NCBI GenBank assembly: GCA_002928875.1
Contig: PERO01000021.1
Coordinates: 62,001-126,000 of the forward strand
Length of the DNA stretch: 64,000 nucleotides
Direction of reading: 5' to 3'
From: Methylobacterium sp.
GTDB taxonomy: Bacteria > Pseudomonadota > Alphaproteobacteria > Rhizobiales > Beijerinckiaceae
This document shows positions 27,387 through 36,286 of the stretch, piece after piece; the first letter of the stretch is position 1, and every line of letters begins with the position of its first letter. Position numbers and translations under genes: made by a program. Below the pieces are notes generated by a model. The model was not told the DNA's origin. It saw nothing but the letters and a program-made list of their open reading frames with translations, and searched no databases.

Positions 27387-28468
27387 TGTCGAGCCTGTCG
27401 CTGCGTGCGATTCGCAAATCCTTCGGTCCGGTCGATGTGCTCAAGGGCATCGATCTCGACGTCGCCGACGGCGAATTCGTGGTGTTCGTCGGCCCCTCGG
27501 GCTGCGGGAAATCCACGCTCCTGCGCGTGATTGCCGGCCTCGAGGCGGCGACTTCCGGCACGGTCGCCATCGACGGCCTGGACGTAACCGGCCAGCGCGC
27601 AGCGGAACGCGGGCTTGCCATGGTGTTCCAGTCCTATGCGCTCTATCCGCATATGAGCGTCTACCGGAACATCGCCTTCGCGCTCGAGAACATGCGCCTG
27701 ACCAGAGCCGAGATCGAGACCCGCGTGAGCCGCGCCGCGGCCATGCTGCGCCTCACGGATTATCTCGACCGCAAGCCCGGCGCGCTCTCCGGAGGGCAGC
27801 GCCAGCGCGTTGCAATCGGTCGCGCGGTGGTGCGCGATCCGAAGATCTTCCTGTTCGACGAACCGCTCTCGAACCTCGATGCCGAATTGCGCGTCGCAAC
27901 CCGCAAGGAACTCGCGAGCCTGCATGCCGAGATCGGCGGCACGATGATCTATGTGACGCATGACCAGGTCGAGGCCATGACGCTCGCCGACCGGATCGTC
28001 GTGCTCAATCAGGGCCGGATCGAGCAAGTGGGAACGCCGCTGGAGCTCTACAACCGGCCGATCAACCGCTTTGTCGCGGGCTTCATCGGCTCGCCGCGGA
28101 TGAATTTCATCGAGGCAGTCGCCGAAGGCGCGGGGCGCGTGCGTCTTTCCGGCGGGAACGGCATCCTCGATCTGCACGACGTCTGTCCCGACACCGCGCG
28201 ACCGGGCATCGGGGCGCTGAGCGTGGGCATCCGCCCGGAGCATCTCGTTCCCGTCGACAGCGAAACACCGGATTTGTGGCTGACGGTCGATCTGATCGAG
28301 AAGCTCGGCAGCGAATCCTACATCTACGGCACGCTCGGGGATGGCACGCCGCTCACCTTGCGTGCGGCACCCGATGATCCGGCCGAGCGCCATCAGCGGA
28401 TCGGCATCCGGATCGATCGGCAGCGCGTGCATGTCTTCGACGAAGCCGGCCGGGCCCTCGGGCGATGA
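27386..28468 (+). CDS. Sugar ABC importer ATP-binding protein, MalK/UgpC type
   Basis: A 360-residue ATPase: Walker A GPSGCGKS at 36-43, Q-loop MVFQSYALYP, signature LSGGQ at 134-138, Walker B IFLFDEP at 154-160, and [10 protein letters not shown]. The C-terminal part has the TOBE/regulatory fold found in MalK (VGIRPEHLVP, SYIYGTL). It powers the MalF/MalG-like pair. ATG at 27386 shares one base with the permease stop; longer upstream frames are excluded by overlap. Confidence 0.92.
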   Translation: MSSLSLRAIRKSFGPVDVLKGIDLDVADGEFVVFVGPSGCGKSTLLRVIAGLEAATSGTVAIDGLDVTGQRAAERGLAMVFQSYALYPHMSVYRNIAFALENMRLTRAEIETRVSRAAAMLRLTDYLDRKPGALSGGQRQRVAIGRAVVRDPKIFLFDEPLSNLDAELRVATRKELASLHAEIGGTMIYVTHDQVEAMTLADRIVVLNQGRIEQVGTPLELYNRPINRFVAGFIGSPRMNFIEAVAEGAGRVRLSGGNGILDLHDVCPDTARPGIGALSVGIRPEHLVPVDSETPDLWLTVDLIEKLGSESYIYGTLGDGTPLTLRAAPDDPAERHQRIGIRIDRQRVHVFDEAGRALGR

Positions 28469-28526
28469 CGCGCGGCACGACACCCTCCTTCATCTCCGAC
28501 CCGAGCGACGACGGGAGCCCCGCCGC

Positions 28527-30707
28527 ATGAAAGCCCTCACCGAAGCGCGTTTCCTCGGACAGGCCGATGCCTGGTTCCGGTTCGGCCTGCCTTACGGGAT
28601 CGAGGCGAGGATCGCCTTTCTCGAAGCCGATCTCGCGCGCGTCGTGTTCCGGCATGCCGATGGCTACCGGCTCGACCGGAGCTGGTCCATCGCCCCGAAC
28701 CGCAGCGAGCCGGATTATGCCGGCCGGAACCGGGACGATCTCTCCGGCTTTGCTTTGCCGGAGGCGACGGTCCGGCCAACGGCCGAGGGCTGCGAGATCG
28801 CGGCCGGTGACCTCGTGCTGTCGGTGCGGCTGTCTCCGTTTGGCCTGACATGGCGCCGCAAGGGCGAGCCCGAGCCTTTCCTCGCGGATCGGGCGACGCA
28901 GGCCTATCTCGTCTCGCGCAGGACCGGCGCGTTCAGCCATTTCGTGGCCCGCCAGCGCGATGAGCGCCATTACGGGCTCGGCGACAAGTCCGGCCGGCTC
29001 GACAAGACCGGGCGGCGTTTCCGCATCGATGCGGTCGACCCTTGCGGCTTCGATGCCGAAACCAGCGATCCGCTCTACAAGATGATCCCGTTCTACATCG
29101 TGCACGGCCGGACCGGCGCGCATGGGGTGTTCTATGACAATCCGGCGATGGCCTCGGTCGATTTCGGGGCCACGCTCGACAATTACCACGGCCTGTTCCG
29201 CTCCTATCAGGCCGATGACGGCGATTTCGATTGCTATGTCTTCGCCGGGCCGACGGTTGCGGATGTCACGCGCCGCTTCTCCTGGCTGACCGGCGGGCAG
29301 GCCTTCCCGCCGCTCTGGTCGCTCGGTTTCGGCATGACCAGCATGGCGATCGCCGACGCCGCGGATGCCGACAACCAGATCAGCCAGTTCCTCGCAAGGT
29401 GCCGCGAGCACGACATCCCCTGCCGGAGCTTCCATTTCGGCTCGGGCTATTCGATGCATGACGGCAAGCGTTATGCCTTCCGCTGGAACCGCGAGAAATT
29501 CCCCGATCCCGCCGCGACGATCGCCCGGATCGAGGCCGCCGGCATGCGGGCGGTCACCAACCTGAAGCCCTGCCTGCTCGATGACCACCCTCGCCTCGCG
29601 GAAGTCTCGGCGGCGCTGGTGCAGGATCAATCCACCGGCACACCGGCCGTGGCGCAGTTCTGGGACGGCCTCGGCTTCCACCTCGATTTCACCAACCCCG
29701 CCGGTCGCGCCTGGTGGCGCGACGGCATGGCGCAGACCCTTCTGGCCCATGGCGTCACCACCGTCTGGAACGACAACAACGAATACGAGATCTGGGACGA
29801 GGACGCGATATGCGCCGGCGACGGCCGGCCCTTCCGGCAGATCCTGGCTCGCCCCGTGCAGGCCTTGCTGATGACCAAGCTCGCCGCGGAAACCCGGCAG
29901 GCCCATGCACCGGGCGAGCGGCCCTACAACATCACCCGCGCGGGCAACGCCGGCCTCTGGCGCTATGGCCAGACCTGGTCGGGCGACAATGCCACGGCCT
30001 GGAAGACCCTGCGCTACAATCTGAGCCAGGGCCTGACCATGGTGCTGAGCGGCATGTACAATACCGGCCACGATGTCGGGGGCTTCCATGGCCCGCGCCC
30101 CGGCCCGGAGCTGCTGGTGCGGTTCACCGAGTTCTGCTGCCTCTGGCCACGCTTCGTCATGAATTCATGGAACGAGGACGGCATCACCACCGTGCCTTGG
30201 CTCTACCCGGACATGCTAACGCATGTCCGCGCGGCGATGCGCCTGCGCGAGCGCCTGATGCCGCTGCTCTACACGCTGATGTGGCAGGCCGCGACCACGG
30301 ACGAACCGGCGATCCGGCCCCTGCTCTGGCATTGGCCGGATGATCCGCTGGCTGCCGAGGCTGATGACCTCTTCATGCTCGGACCCGATCTGATCGTTGC
30401 CCCGGTGCTGGAGGAAGGCGCGACGACGCGGATGGTCTATCTGCCGGCGCATCCCGGCGGCTGGGTCTGCTTCCATTCCGGCCATCTCTATGCCGGCGGC
30501 ACGCATCACGACGTGCCGGGACCGCTGGGCATGCTGCCGCTCTTCGTGCGGCATGGCGCCGTGCTTCCGGTTGCCGATGCCGCCGGCCAACCGACCGCCC
30601 TGGCCTTCGGCGATGCGGGCCGGGACCATTGCGACATCTATCTCGATGACGGCCTGGCGACGGATTGGCAGGACCGCTCGCTCGTCCGGCTCACGCTCGC
30701 GGGCTAG
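28527..30707 (+). CDS. GH31-family glycosidase (alpha-glucosidase or related)
   Basis: A 726-residue glycoside hydrolase of family 31. The catalytic nucleophile is Asp416 in TTVWNDNNEYE and the acid/base is Asp487 in TWSGDN; other marks are LGDKSGRLDKTGRRF, SFHFGSGYSMHDGKRYAFRW, FHLDFTNPAGRAWW, and NTGHDVGGFHGP. There is no signal peptide, so it works in the cytosol on sugars brought in by the adjacent importer. GH31 includes alpha-glucosidases, isomaltases, alpha-xylosidases and sulfoquinovosidases; the sulfonate-binding residues of the last group are not evident. It is the last gene of the LacI-controlled operon. Confidence 0.9.
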   Translation: MKALTEARFLGQADAWFRFGLPYGIEARIAFLEADLARVVFRHADGYRLDRSWSIAPNRSEPDYAGRNRDDLSGFALPEATVRPTAEGCEIAAGDLVLSVRLSPFGLTWRRKGEPEPFLADRATQAYLVSRRTGAFSHFVARQRDERHYGLGDKSGRLDKTGRRFRIDAVDPCGFDAETSDPLYKMIPFYIVHGRTGAHGVFYDNPAMASVDFGATLDNYHGLFRSYQADDGDFDCYVFAGPTVADVTRRFSWLTGGQAFPPLWSLGFGMTSMAIADAADADNQISQFLARCREHDIPCRSFHFGSGYSMHDGKRYAFRWNREKFPDPAATIARIEAAGMRAVTNLKPCLLDDHPRLAEVSAALVQDQSTGTPAVAQFWDGLGFHLDFTNPAGRAWWRDGMAQTLLAHGVTTVWNDNNEYEIWDEDAICAGDGRPFRQILARPVQALLMTKLAAETRQAHAPGERPYNITRAGNAGLWRYGQTWSGDNATAWKTLRYNLSQGLTMVLSGMYNTGHDVGGFHGPRPGPELLVRFTEFCCLWPRFVMNSWNEDGITTVPWLYPDMLTHVRAAMRLRERLMPLLYTLMWQAATTDEPAIRPLLWHWPDDPLAAEADDLFMLGPDLIVAPVLEEGATTRMVYLPAHPGGWVCFHSGHLYAGGTHHDVPGPLGMLPLFVRHGAVLPVADAAGQPTALAFGDAGRDHCDIYLDDGLATDWQDRSLVRLTLAG

Positions 30708-30810
30708 AGCGGTTTCCGATCTGCCTGAATCAGATCGACCGCTCTATCGCTCTGTTTTGTCGCATTTTCTGATCGCCAACCGGTATCCACTTGGCCGGAA
30801 AATGCTCTAG
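30704..30810. repeat. Dispersed 107-bp repeat (copy A) with terminal inverted repeats
   Basis: The element begins CTAGAGC and ends GCTCTAG, which are reverse complements. Its first 40 bases form a hairpin: AGAGCGGT and CGATCTG pair with CAGATCG and ACCGCTCT. The second half contains TTTTGTCGCATTTTCT and CCAACCGGTATCCACTTGGCCGG. It starts within the stop codon region of the GH31 gene, so the hairpin may act as its terminator. Copy B is of the same length at 54630-54736. Confidence 0.8.
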
Positions 30811-30869
30811 CATTGCGCGCCCCTTCCGGGGCAAGGTCGGGTTAGCCCGGTCGAGCAGAACGCCGAACG

Positions 30870-30887
30870 TTGTCACAAGACAGTCAA
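30870..30887 (+). promoter_or_regulatory. Pho-box-like PhoB site upstream of phoX
   Basis: TTGTCAC, four bases, CAGTCAA: two GTCA cores exactly 11 bases apart, matching the layout of a Pho box (CTGTCAT, N4, CTGTCAT) with 5 of 7 bases in each half. It lies 53 bases before the phoX start, a normal distance for PhoB activation under phosphate limitation. Confidence 0.6.
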
Positions 30888-30940
30888 CGACGGCGGCTAA
30901 CCAGCACATTTGCGATGGTTTAACATTTTGGAGCTTCCCC

Positions 30941-32923
30941 ATGACCCAGTCGGCCGATCGATCCGCGAATGCCCCGCTCTCCGTGCAATATGAGGAATCG
31001 GAGGACCTGGGCTCCAACACCAGCGCCAATGCGACGCTGGGCGACGTGATCGCGGTCCGCTATGACCGGCGCGATCTCCTCAAGGGCCTGCTCGGCTGCA
31101 CGGCCATCGCCGCGACGGTCTCGCCCGTGGCCCTGATGGTCGCCGAGGAAGCCCGCGCGCAGGGCGCGAACACCACGCCGAGCTTCAACTTCAAGGAAAT
31201 CGCCGCCGGTTCGGACGAGCGGCACCATGTCGCGGAGGGATATGACGCCGATATCCTGATCCGCTGGGGCGATGCCGTGGTGCCCGGCGCGCCGGCCTTC
31301 GACCCTCTGGGCCAGACCGGTGCCGCGCAGGCGAAGCAGTTCGGCTACAACAACGACTTCCTCGGCTTCGCGCCGATCGACGGCAAGTCCGATCACGGCC
31401 TGCTCGTCGTGAACCACGAATACACCAACGAGGAACTGATGTTCCCGAAGCTCGGGCGTCAGGATACCACCGCCAAGTTCGCAGGGATGACGAAGGAACT
31501 CGCCGAGGTCGAGATGATGGCCCATGGCGGCTCGGTGATCGAGATCCGCCGGCAGAACGGCAAATGGGGCGTCGTGCCGAACTCGACGTTCGCCCGCCGC
31601 ATCACGGCCGATACGCCGATGGTTGTCACCGGGCCCGCCGCCGGCCATGACCTGATGAAGACCAATGCCGATCCGACCGGCACCAAGGTTCTCGGCATGC
31701 TGAACAATTGCGCGGGCGCGATGACCCCCTGGGGCACCTGGTTGACCTGCGAGGAGAACTTCAACGGCTATTTCTGGGGCAAGGCCGAGGGCGCCAACGA
31801 GAAGGCGCTGAAGCGTTATGGCGCGCCGGGCAACTGGTACAACTGGGGCCAGTATTTCGATCGCTTCGACGTCGCGAAGGAGCCGAACGAGGTGAACCGC
31901 TTCGGCTGGGTTGTCGAGATCGACCCGTTCGATCCCAACTCCGTGCCGAAGAAGCGCACGGCGCTCGGCCGCTTCAAGCATGAGGGTGCGGGCAACATCG
32001 TGAACCGCGACGGCCGTTTCGTGGTCTATTCGGGCGACGATGAACGCTTCGATTATGTCTACAAGTTCGTCAGCGAGGGCACGGTCAACACCACGAACCG
32101 CGCCGCCAATGCCGACCTGCTCGACAAGGGCACGCTCTATGTCGCGAAATACAACGCCGACGGGACCGGCAACTGGCTGCCGCTGGTGCATGGCCAGGGC
32201 CCGCTGACCGCCGCGAACGGCTTCCCCGACCAGGCCACCGTGCTGGTGCAGGCCCGTCTCGCCGCCGATGCGCTGGGCGCCACGAAGATGGATCGCCCGG
32301 AGGACATCGACGTCAATCCGCGCAACGGCAAGGCCTATCTGATGCTGACCAACAACAGCCGTCGGCGGCCGGAGCAGGTGGACGCGGCCAACCCGCGCGC
32401 CGACAACAAGTTCGGCCACATCATCGAAATGGAGCCGGATGGCGGCGACCATGCCGCATTGGCGTTCAAGTGGAACATTCTCGTGCGCTGCGGCGATCCG
32501 TCCGTCGCGGCGGTGGGCGCGACCTTCCATCCCAACACCACGAAGGACGGCTGGTTCGGCATGCCGGACAATTGCGCGGTCGACAATGCCGGCCGTCTGT
32601 GGGTCTCGACCGACGGCAATTCCCCGGCCGCAACGGGGCGTGCCGATGGCGTCTGGGCAATGGAAACCGACGGCGCGGCGCGTGGCACCTCGAAGCTGTT
32701 CTTCCGCTGCCCCAACGGAGCCGAGATGTGCGGCCCCTATTTCACGCCGGATGACGAGACCTTTTTCGTCGCGGTTCAGCATCCGGGCGAGGCGGACGAT
32801 GATGCGAAGGAACCCGCGACCTTCGAGAAGCCCTCCACCCGCTGGCCCGACTTCAAGGATGGCATGCCGCCGCGTCCGTCGGTGATCGCCATCACGAAGC
32901 GGGGCGGCGGCAAGATCGGCTGA
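30941..32923 (+). CDS. phoX: PhoX-family alkaline phosphatase (Tat-exported)
   Basis: A 660-residue PhoX/DUF839 protein. It has a long N-terminal region with a twin-arginine signal (YDRRDLLKGLLGC, then a hydrophobic stretch to about residue 70 ending in EARAQG). Family blocks include LLVVNHEYTNEELMFP, NNCAGAMTPWGTWLTCEENF, RFGWVVEIDPFDP, LGRFKHEG and YSGDDERFDYVYKF; the last four carry the iron/calcium ligands of PhoX. It releases phosphate from organic esters in the periplasm, in line with the Pho-box-like site upstream. The ATG at 30941 follows GGAGC at 30930. Confidence 0.92.
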   Translation: MTQSADRSANAPLSVQYEESEDLGSNTSANATLGDVIAVRYDRRDLLKGLLGCTAIAATVSPVALMVAEEARAQGANTTPSFNFKEIAAGSDERHHVAEGYDADILIRWGDAVVPGAPAFDPLGQTGAAQAKQFGYNNDFLGFAPIDGKSDHGLLVVNHEYTNEELMFPKLGRQDTTAKFAGMTKELAEVEMMAHGGSVIEIRRQNGKWGVVPNSTFARRITADTPMVVTGPAAGHDLMKTNADPTGTKVLGMLNNCAGAMTPWGTWLTCEENFNGYFWGKAEGANEKALKRYGAPGNWYNWGQYFDRFDVAKEPNEVNRFGWVVEIDPFDPNSVPKKRTALGRFKHEGAGNIVNRDGRFVVYSGDDERFDYVYKFVSEGTVNTTNRAANADLLDKGTLYVAKYNADGTGNWLPLVHGQGPLTAANGFPDQATVLVQARLAADALGATKMDRPEDIDVNPRNGKAYLMLTNNSRRRPEQVDAANPRADNKFGHIIEMEPDGGDHAALAFKWNILVRCGDPSVAAVGATFHPNTTKDGWFGMPDNCAVDNAGRLWVSTDGNSPAATGRADGVWAMETDGAARGTSKLFFRCPNGAEMCGPYFTPDDETFFVAVQHPGEADDDAKEPATFEKPSTRWPDFKDGMPPRPSVIAITKRGGGKIG

Positions 32924-32945
32924 TCGCGCCCGCATCGCACCCCAA

Positions 32946-32974
32946 GGCCGGTGCCGCTCCTCGCGGCATCGGCT
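32946..32974. terminator. Stem-loop between convergent phoX and sensor kinase genes
   Basis: GCCGGTGCCG at 32947-32956 pairs with CGGCATCGGC at 32964-32973 (one G-U pair) around a 7-base loop. It lies in the 62-base gap between two genes that end towards each other, and probably acts in both directions although there is no clear T-run. Confidence 0.55.
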
Positions 32975-32985
32975 GTCGGAGCCGG

Positions 32986-35562
32986 TTATTGGTCCGCCGC
33001 TTCCGACCGGCTATCCCCGGACATCGCCTCGAAGACCTTCTGCGCGAGCTGCTCGACCGTGAAGGGCTTGGGCAGCACATGCGCCTCGGGCTCGAGGCCG
33101 GCATTCGCGATCATCGCGTTGCGCGGGAAGCCGGTGGTGAACAGGACCCGGAGATCGGGCCTGCGACGCCGGGCCTCGACCGCGAGGTCGACGCCGTTCA
33201 TGTCCGGCATCACCACATCCGTGAAGAGAAGCGCCACGTCCGGCCGGTTGTCCAGAACGCGCAGGGCATCCGCCGCGAGCGCCGCCTCGAGCACCTGATA
33301 TCCCAGTTCCCCCAGCGTCTCGACGCTGAGGCTGCGCACCGCCGGCTCGTCCTCCACGACAAGGATCACCTGCCGGTCGCTGGCGCGGGGCAGCGACGCG
33401 CCGGGCGCGATGCGTACCGTGCCGGCAGGGCGTTCCGCGGCCGCCTGCCGGGGCAGGTAGATCTTCACGGTGGTTCCATGGCCCGGTTCGGAATAGATCC
33501 GGGCATGGCCGCCGGATTGCTGGACGAAGCCGTAGACCATCGAAAGCCCGAGCCCCGTGCCCTTGCCGACCTCCTTGGTCGTGAAGAAGGGTTCGAAGGC
33601 GCGCGCGACCACATCCGCCGGCATGCCGCTGCCCGTGTCGGTCACGGCCACCATCACGTATTGGCCGGCGGGAACCCCGAAAAGCGCGCGCGCCCGGTCG
33701 TTGTCGAGATCGCAATTGGCGGTCTCGATGGTCAGCCGCCCGCCATTGGGCATCGCGTCGCGGGCATTCACGGCGAGGTTCAGGATGGCGCTTTCCAGCT
33801 GATGGGGATCGGCAAAGGTGCGCCAGAGGCCGCTTGCCAGCGTGGTCTCCAACCGGATGCTCTCCGTTAGTGTGCGCTGGAGCAGTTCGCTCATGCCGAG
33901 GATCAGCTGGTTCGCGTCGATGCTTTCGGGCTGGAGTGTTTGCTGGCGCGAGAAGGCGAGCAGCCGGGCGGTCAGTGCGGCGGCACGCTTCGCGCCTTCC
34001 TGGGCATTGTCGATGAGGCGCAAGAGCCGGCTGTCGCCCTCGTCGATGCGCCGGCGCAGCATGCCGAGAGAGCCGACCACGATTGCAAGCATATTGTTGA
34101 AATCATGCGCAATTCCACCGGTGAGCTGGCCGACGGCTTCCATCTTCTGCGCCTGCCGCAGAGCATCCTGCGCGAGTGCGAGTTCGGCGGCGGCCGATTT
34201 CTGGTCCGTGACATCGCGGGCGACGGCATAGATCAGCCCGTCCTCGGGAACGGCGGTCCAGGACAGCCAGCGATAGCTGCCATCGGCGTGGCGAAACCGG
34301 TTCTCGAACTGGTAGGTCGATTGTCCGCTTGCCAGCGCCCCGACCTGCTCCGCCGTCGCGTTGACATCGTCGGGATGCACGAATGCGCGGTAGGATTGGC
34401 CTTCGATGTCGCGAATGGCCCATCCCAGCGAACGCCCGAAACCGGGACTGACGCTGTGGAACACGCCATCCATGTCCATCACGGCCAGGCCATCGTGGCT
34501 CACGCGCCAGATCTGGTCGCGTTCGCGCGAAGCCTCGGCGAGTTGCGCCACCGCGCGCGCCTCGCGCTGCGCCTTGCGCTTCGCCGCCAGCGCGATCAGG
34601 AACAGGCTCAGGGTCGCGGGCACCCCGAAGAAGAGGTGGCTCGCCATCGATGCCTGCCATTTCGCGAGCACGCTCGCCCGATCGATGCCGACGGTGACAT
34701 AAACCGGCCGCTCGGCCAGTTGCCGGTAGGCATAGAGCCGTCGCGTGTTATCGACCACCGATGTCGCTTCGTAGAGGCCGCGAACCGGCTGGCGCCCGAT
34801 CGCCTGCATCAGCGTGGTCGTGGGCGCGACCCGCGCGGGCGCGGATGGACCGGCCTCGGGAAACCGCGCCAGGATCGTGCCGTCGGCGCGCAGCATGGTC
34901 GCCGTGTCGATGCCCTCGTCGCGGGCGAGATCGCGGTAGAAGGCCGAGAAATAGCCGGATTGCGCCGAAACGGAGACCACCCCATCGAACGGGCGGTCGG
35001 CGGGGCTGCGGCGCATTGCCACCCCGAAGAACGCCTCGTTCGGGTTGAGCCGGCCGCGCAACACATCGGTGATGTAGATGGCGCCGGGCGGCATCTCGTT
35101 GCGTGCGAAGACCCGGAAATAGTCGCGGTCGGTGTAGACGAGGCCCTGCGGCGGCGGAGAAACCGCACTCGAGACGAGGATGCGGCCGTCGCGATCGAGC
35201 GCCAGCACGAATTGCAACTGCCTCAGCCGCCCGATCAGCGCCCGGATGCGCCCATGCATCTCGGCCTCGCGCTCGCGGATTTCGGCATCGGACAGGCCCG
35301 ACATTAGCTGCGAGACCTGCAACGCGGCGAGATCCAGCGTCTCGAACACCTTCAGGGCATGTTCGTGGACGACATCGACCTTGCGTTCGAGGTTCGTCCA
35401 GGCATCTGCGAGTTGCGCGCGATAGGACAGATAGCCCCCCACGCCCAGCGCCAGCAGCGGCACGACCAGCGTCGCGAGCAGCAGATAATTGAAGATCGCC
35501 GAAGCGCTGCCGGGCGGGGTCCGTTTGGCGAGGGCGGAATTCGGCATGGGCGGCGCCGTCAA
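32986..35562 (-). CDS. Hybrid sensor histidine kinase (periplasmic sensor, PAS, HisKA, HATPase, REC)
   Basis: An 858-residue membrane kinase. A helix at about 24-47 and another near 300-322 enclose a periplasmic Cache-like sensor (LALDRDGRILVSS, YTDRDYFRVF, RADGTILARFP). Then come a PAS domain (~345-465), the HisKA box GGIAHDFNNMLAIVVGSLGML with the phospho-His, an ATPase domain (DTGSGMP, FFTTKEVGKGTGLGLSMV), and a C-terminal receiver with LLFTDVVMPDMNG. A TTG start at 35562 overlaps the next gene's stop by 4 bases; ATG at 35547 is an alternative. It forms an operon with the upstream response regulator. The signal is unknown; Cache sensors often bind small organic ligands. Confidence 0.9.
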   Translation of the reverse strand: MTAPPMPNSALAKRTPPGSASAIFNYLLLATLVVPLLALGVGGYLSYRAQLADAWTNLERKVDVVHEHALKVFETLDLAALQVSQLMSGLSDAEIREREAEMHGRIRALIGRLRQLQFVLALDRDGRILVSSAVSPPPQGLVYTDRDYFRVFARNEMPPGAIYITDVLRGRLNPNEAFFGVAMRRSPADRPFDGVVSVSAQSGYFSAFYRDLARDEGIDTATMLRADGTILARFPEAGPSAPARVAPTTTLMQAIGRQPVRGLYEATSVVDNTRRLYAYRQLAERPVYVTVGIDRASVLAKWQASMASHLFFGVPATLSLFLIALAAKRKAQREARAVAQLAEASRERDQIWRVSHDGLAVMDMDGVFHSVSPGFGRSLGWAIRDIEGQSYRAFVHPDDVNATAEQVGALASGQSTYQFENRFRHADGSYRWLSWTAVPEDGLIYAVARDVTDQKSAAAELALAQDALRQAQKMEAVGQLTGGIAHDFNNMLAIVVGSLGMLRRRIDEGDSRLLRLIDNAQEGAKRAAALTARLLAFSRQQTLQPESIDANQLILGMSELLQRTLTESIRLETTLASGLWRTFADPHQLESAILNLAVNARDAMPNGGRLTIETANCDLDNDRARALFGVPAGQYVMVAVTDTGSGMPADVVARAFEPFFTTKEVGKGTGLGLSMVYGFVQQSGGHARIYSEPGHGTTVKIYLPRQAAAERPAGTVRIAPGASLPRASDRQVILVVEDEPAVRSLSVETLGELGYQVLEAALAADALRVLDNRPDVALLFTDVVMPDMNGVDLAVEARRRRPDLRVLFTTGFPRNAMIANAGLEPEAHVLPKPFTVEQLAQKVFEAMSGDSRSEAADQ

Positions 35563-35981
35563 CCGGTCATGGGCGCGTCATTGCCGCCATCCGGAACCCG
35601 GCGGCGACCGGGGGCTCGCCCGAGCATGCCGGCCATCGAATCGAGCAATTGCTGATCGGAGAATGGCTTGCCGAGGAAAGTCGAGCCTTCGGGAAGGGTG
35701 TAAGTCGCCGGACGCATGCGACCGGACACGACAAGGACACGCACATCCGGGTGGGAACGGGCAATCCTGCGCGCCAGTTCGATCCCGTCGGCGCCGCCCG
35801 GCATGTTGATGTCGGTCACGACCGCTTTCAGGTTCGCCTCGTCCTCGATGATGTCGATCGCCGCATCGGTGCTGCCCGCCTCGATGACCGCATATCCCGC
35901 ATCGCTGAGAATATCCGCGACGAACATGCGGATCAGGGGCTCGTCATCGACGACGAGAACGGTCGGGCGGGACGTCGACAT
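35559..35981 (-). CDS. Single-domain response regulator
   Basis: A 140-residue receiver protein: acidic pocket VDDEPLI, phospho-acceptor Asp in VVTDINMPGGADGIEL, switch Ser in VLVVSGRM and Lys in FLGKPF. There is no output domain, so it likely relays phosphate or acts by protein contact. It precedes the hybrid kinase with a 4-base overlap. ATG at 35981 is followed directly by the canonical receiver start; upstream in-frame codons run into non-conserved sequence. Confidence 0.88.
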   Translation of the reverse strand: MSTSRPTVLVVDDEPLIRMFVADILSDAGYAVIEAGSTDAAIDIIEDEANLKAVVTDINMPGGADGIELARRIARSHPDVRVLVVSGRMRPATYTLPEGSTFLGKPFSDQQLLDSMAGMLGRAPGRRRVPDGGNDAPMTG

Positions 35982-36286
35982 CAAAGGCAATTCCAAAGGC
36001 GGGCGAAAATTTCGTAGGGCGAGGCCGATTGGGCGCATGTGCCCACGGGCGAAAACGCAGGATGCATCGTTCGGTTCCACGCGTCCGGGAAAAAAATCGG
36101 ACCGCGAAAAATTCCGCGACGGCGTGGCGCGCGATCCCAGTCGGGCGGCGCGGCAATCGGGCGCAGCCGGCCGGCACATCGGAGGGGCGATCGCCCGCAA
36201 CCTTGGCATGTCCATTGCTGAGTGACCAGCCGAACAGGTCGCTGATCGGGGGAGCCGCGACTTTTGCACAAACAGGAGGCTTCCGT
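35982..36286. other. Intergenic region, divergent promoters (no gene seen)
   Basis: A 305-base stretch separates the response regulator from the TRAP operon. I see no conserved coding sequence and no clear dyad. A Shine-Dalgarno CAGGAGGC at 36273-36280 serves the TRAP binding protein. Confidence 0.5.

Noticed and set aside
30704-30810. Repeat copy A as an insertion sequence
   Set aside because: It has inverted ends but no transposase and no evident target duplication; called a repeat only.
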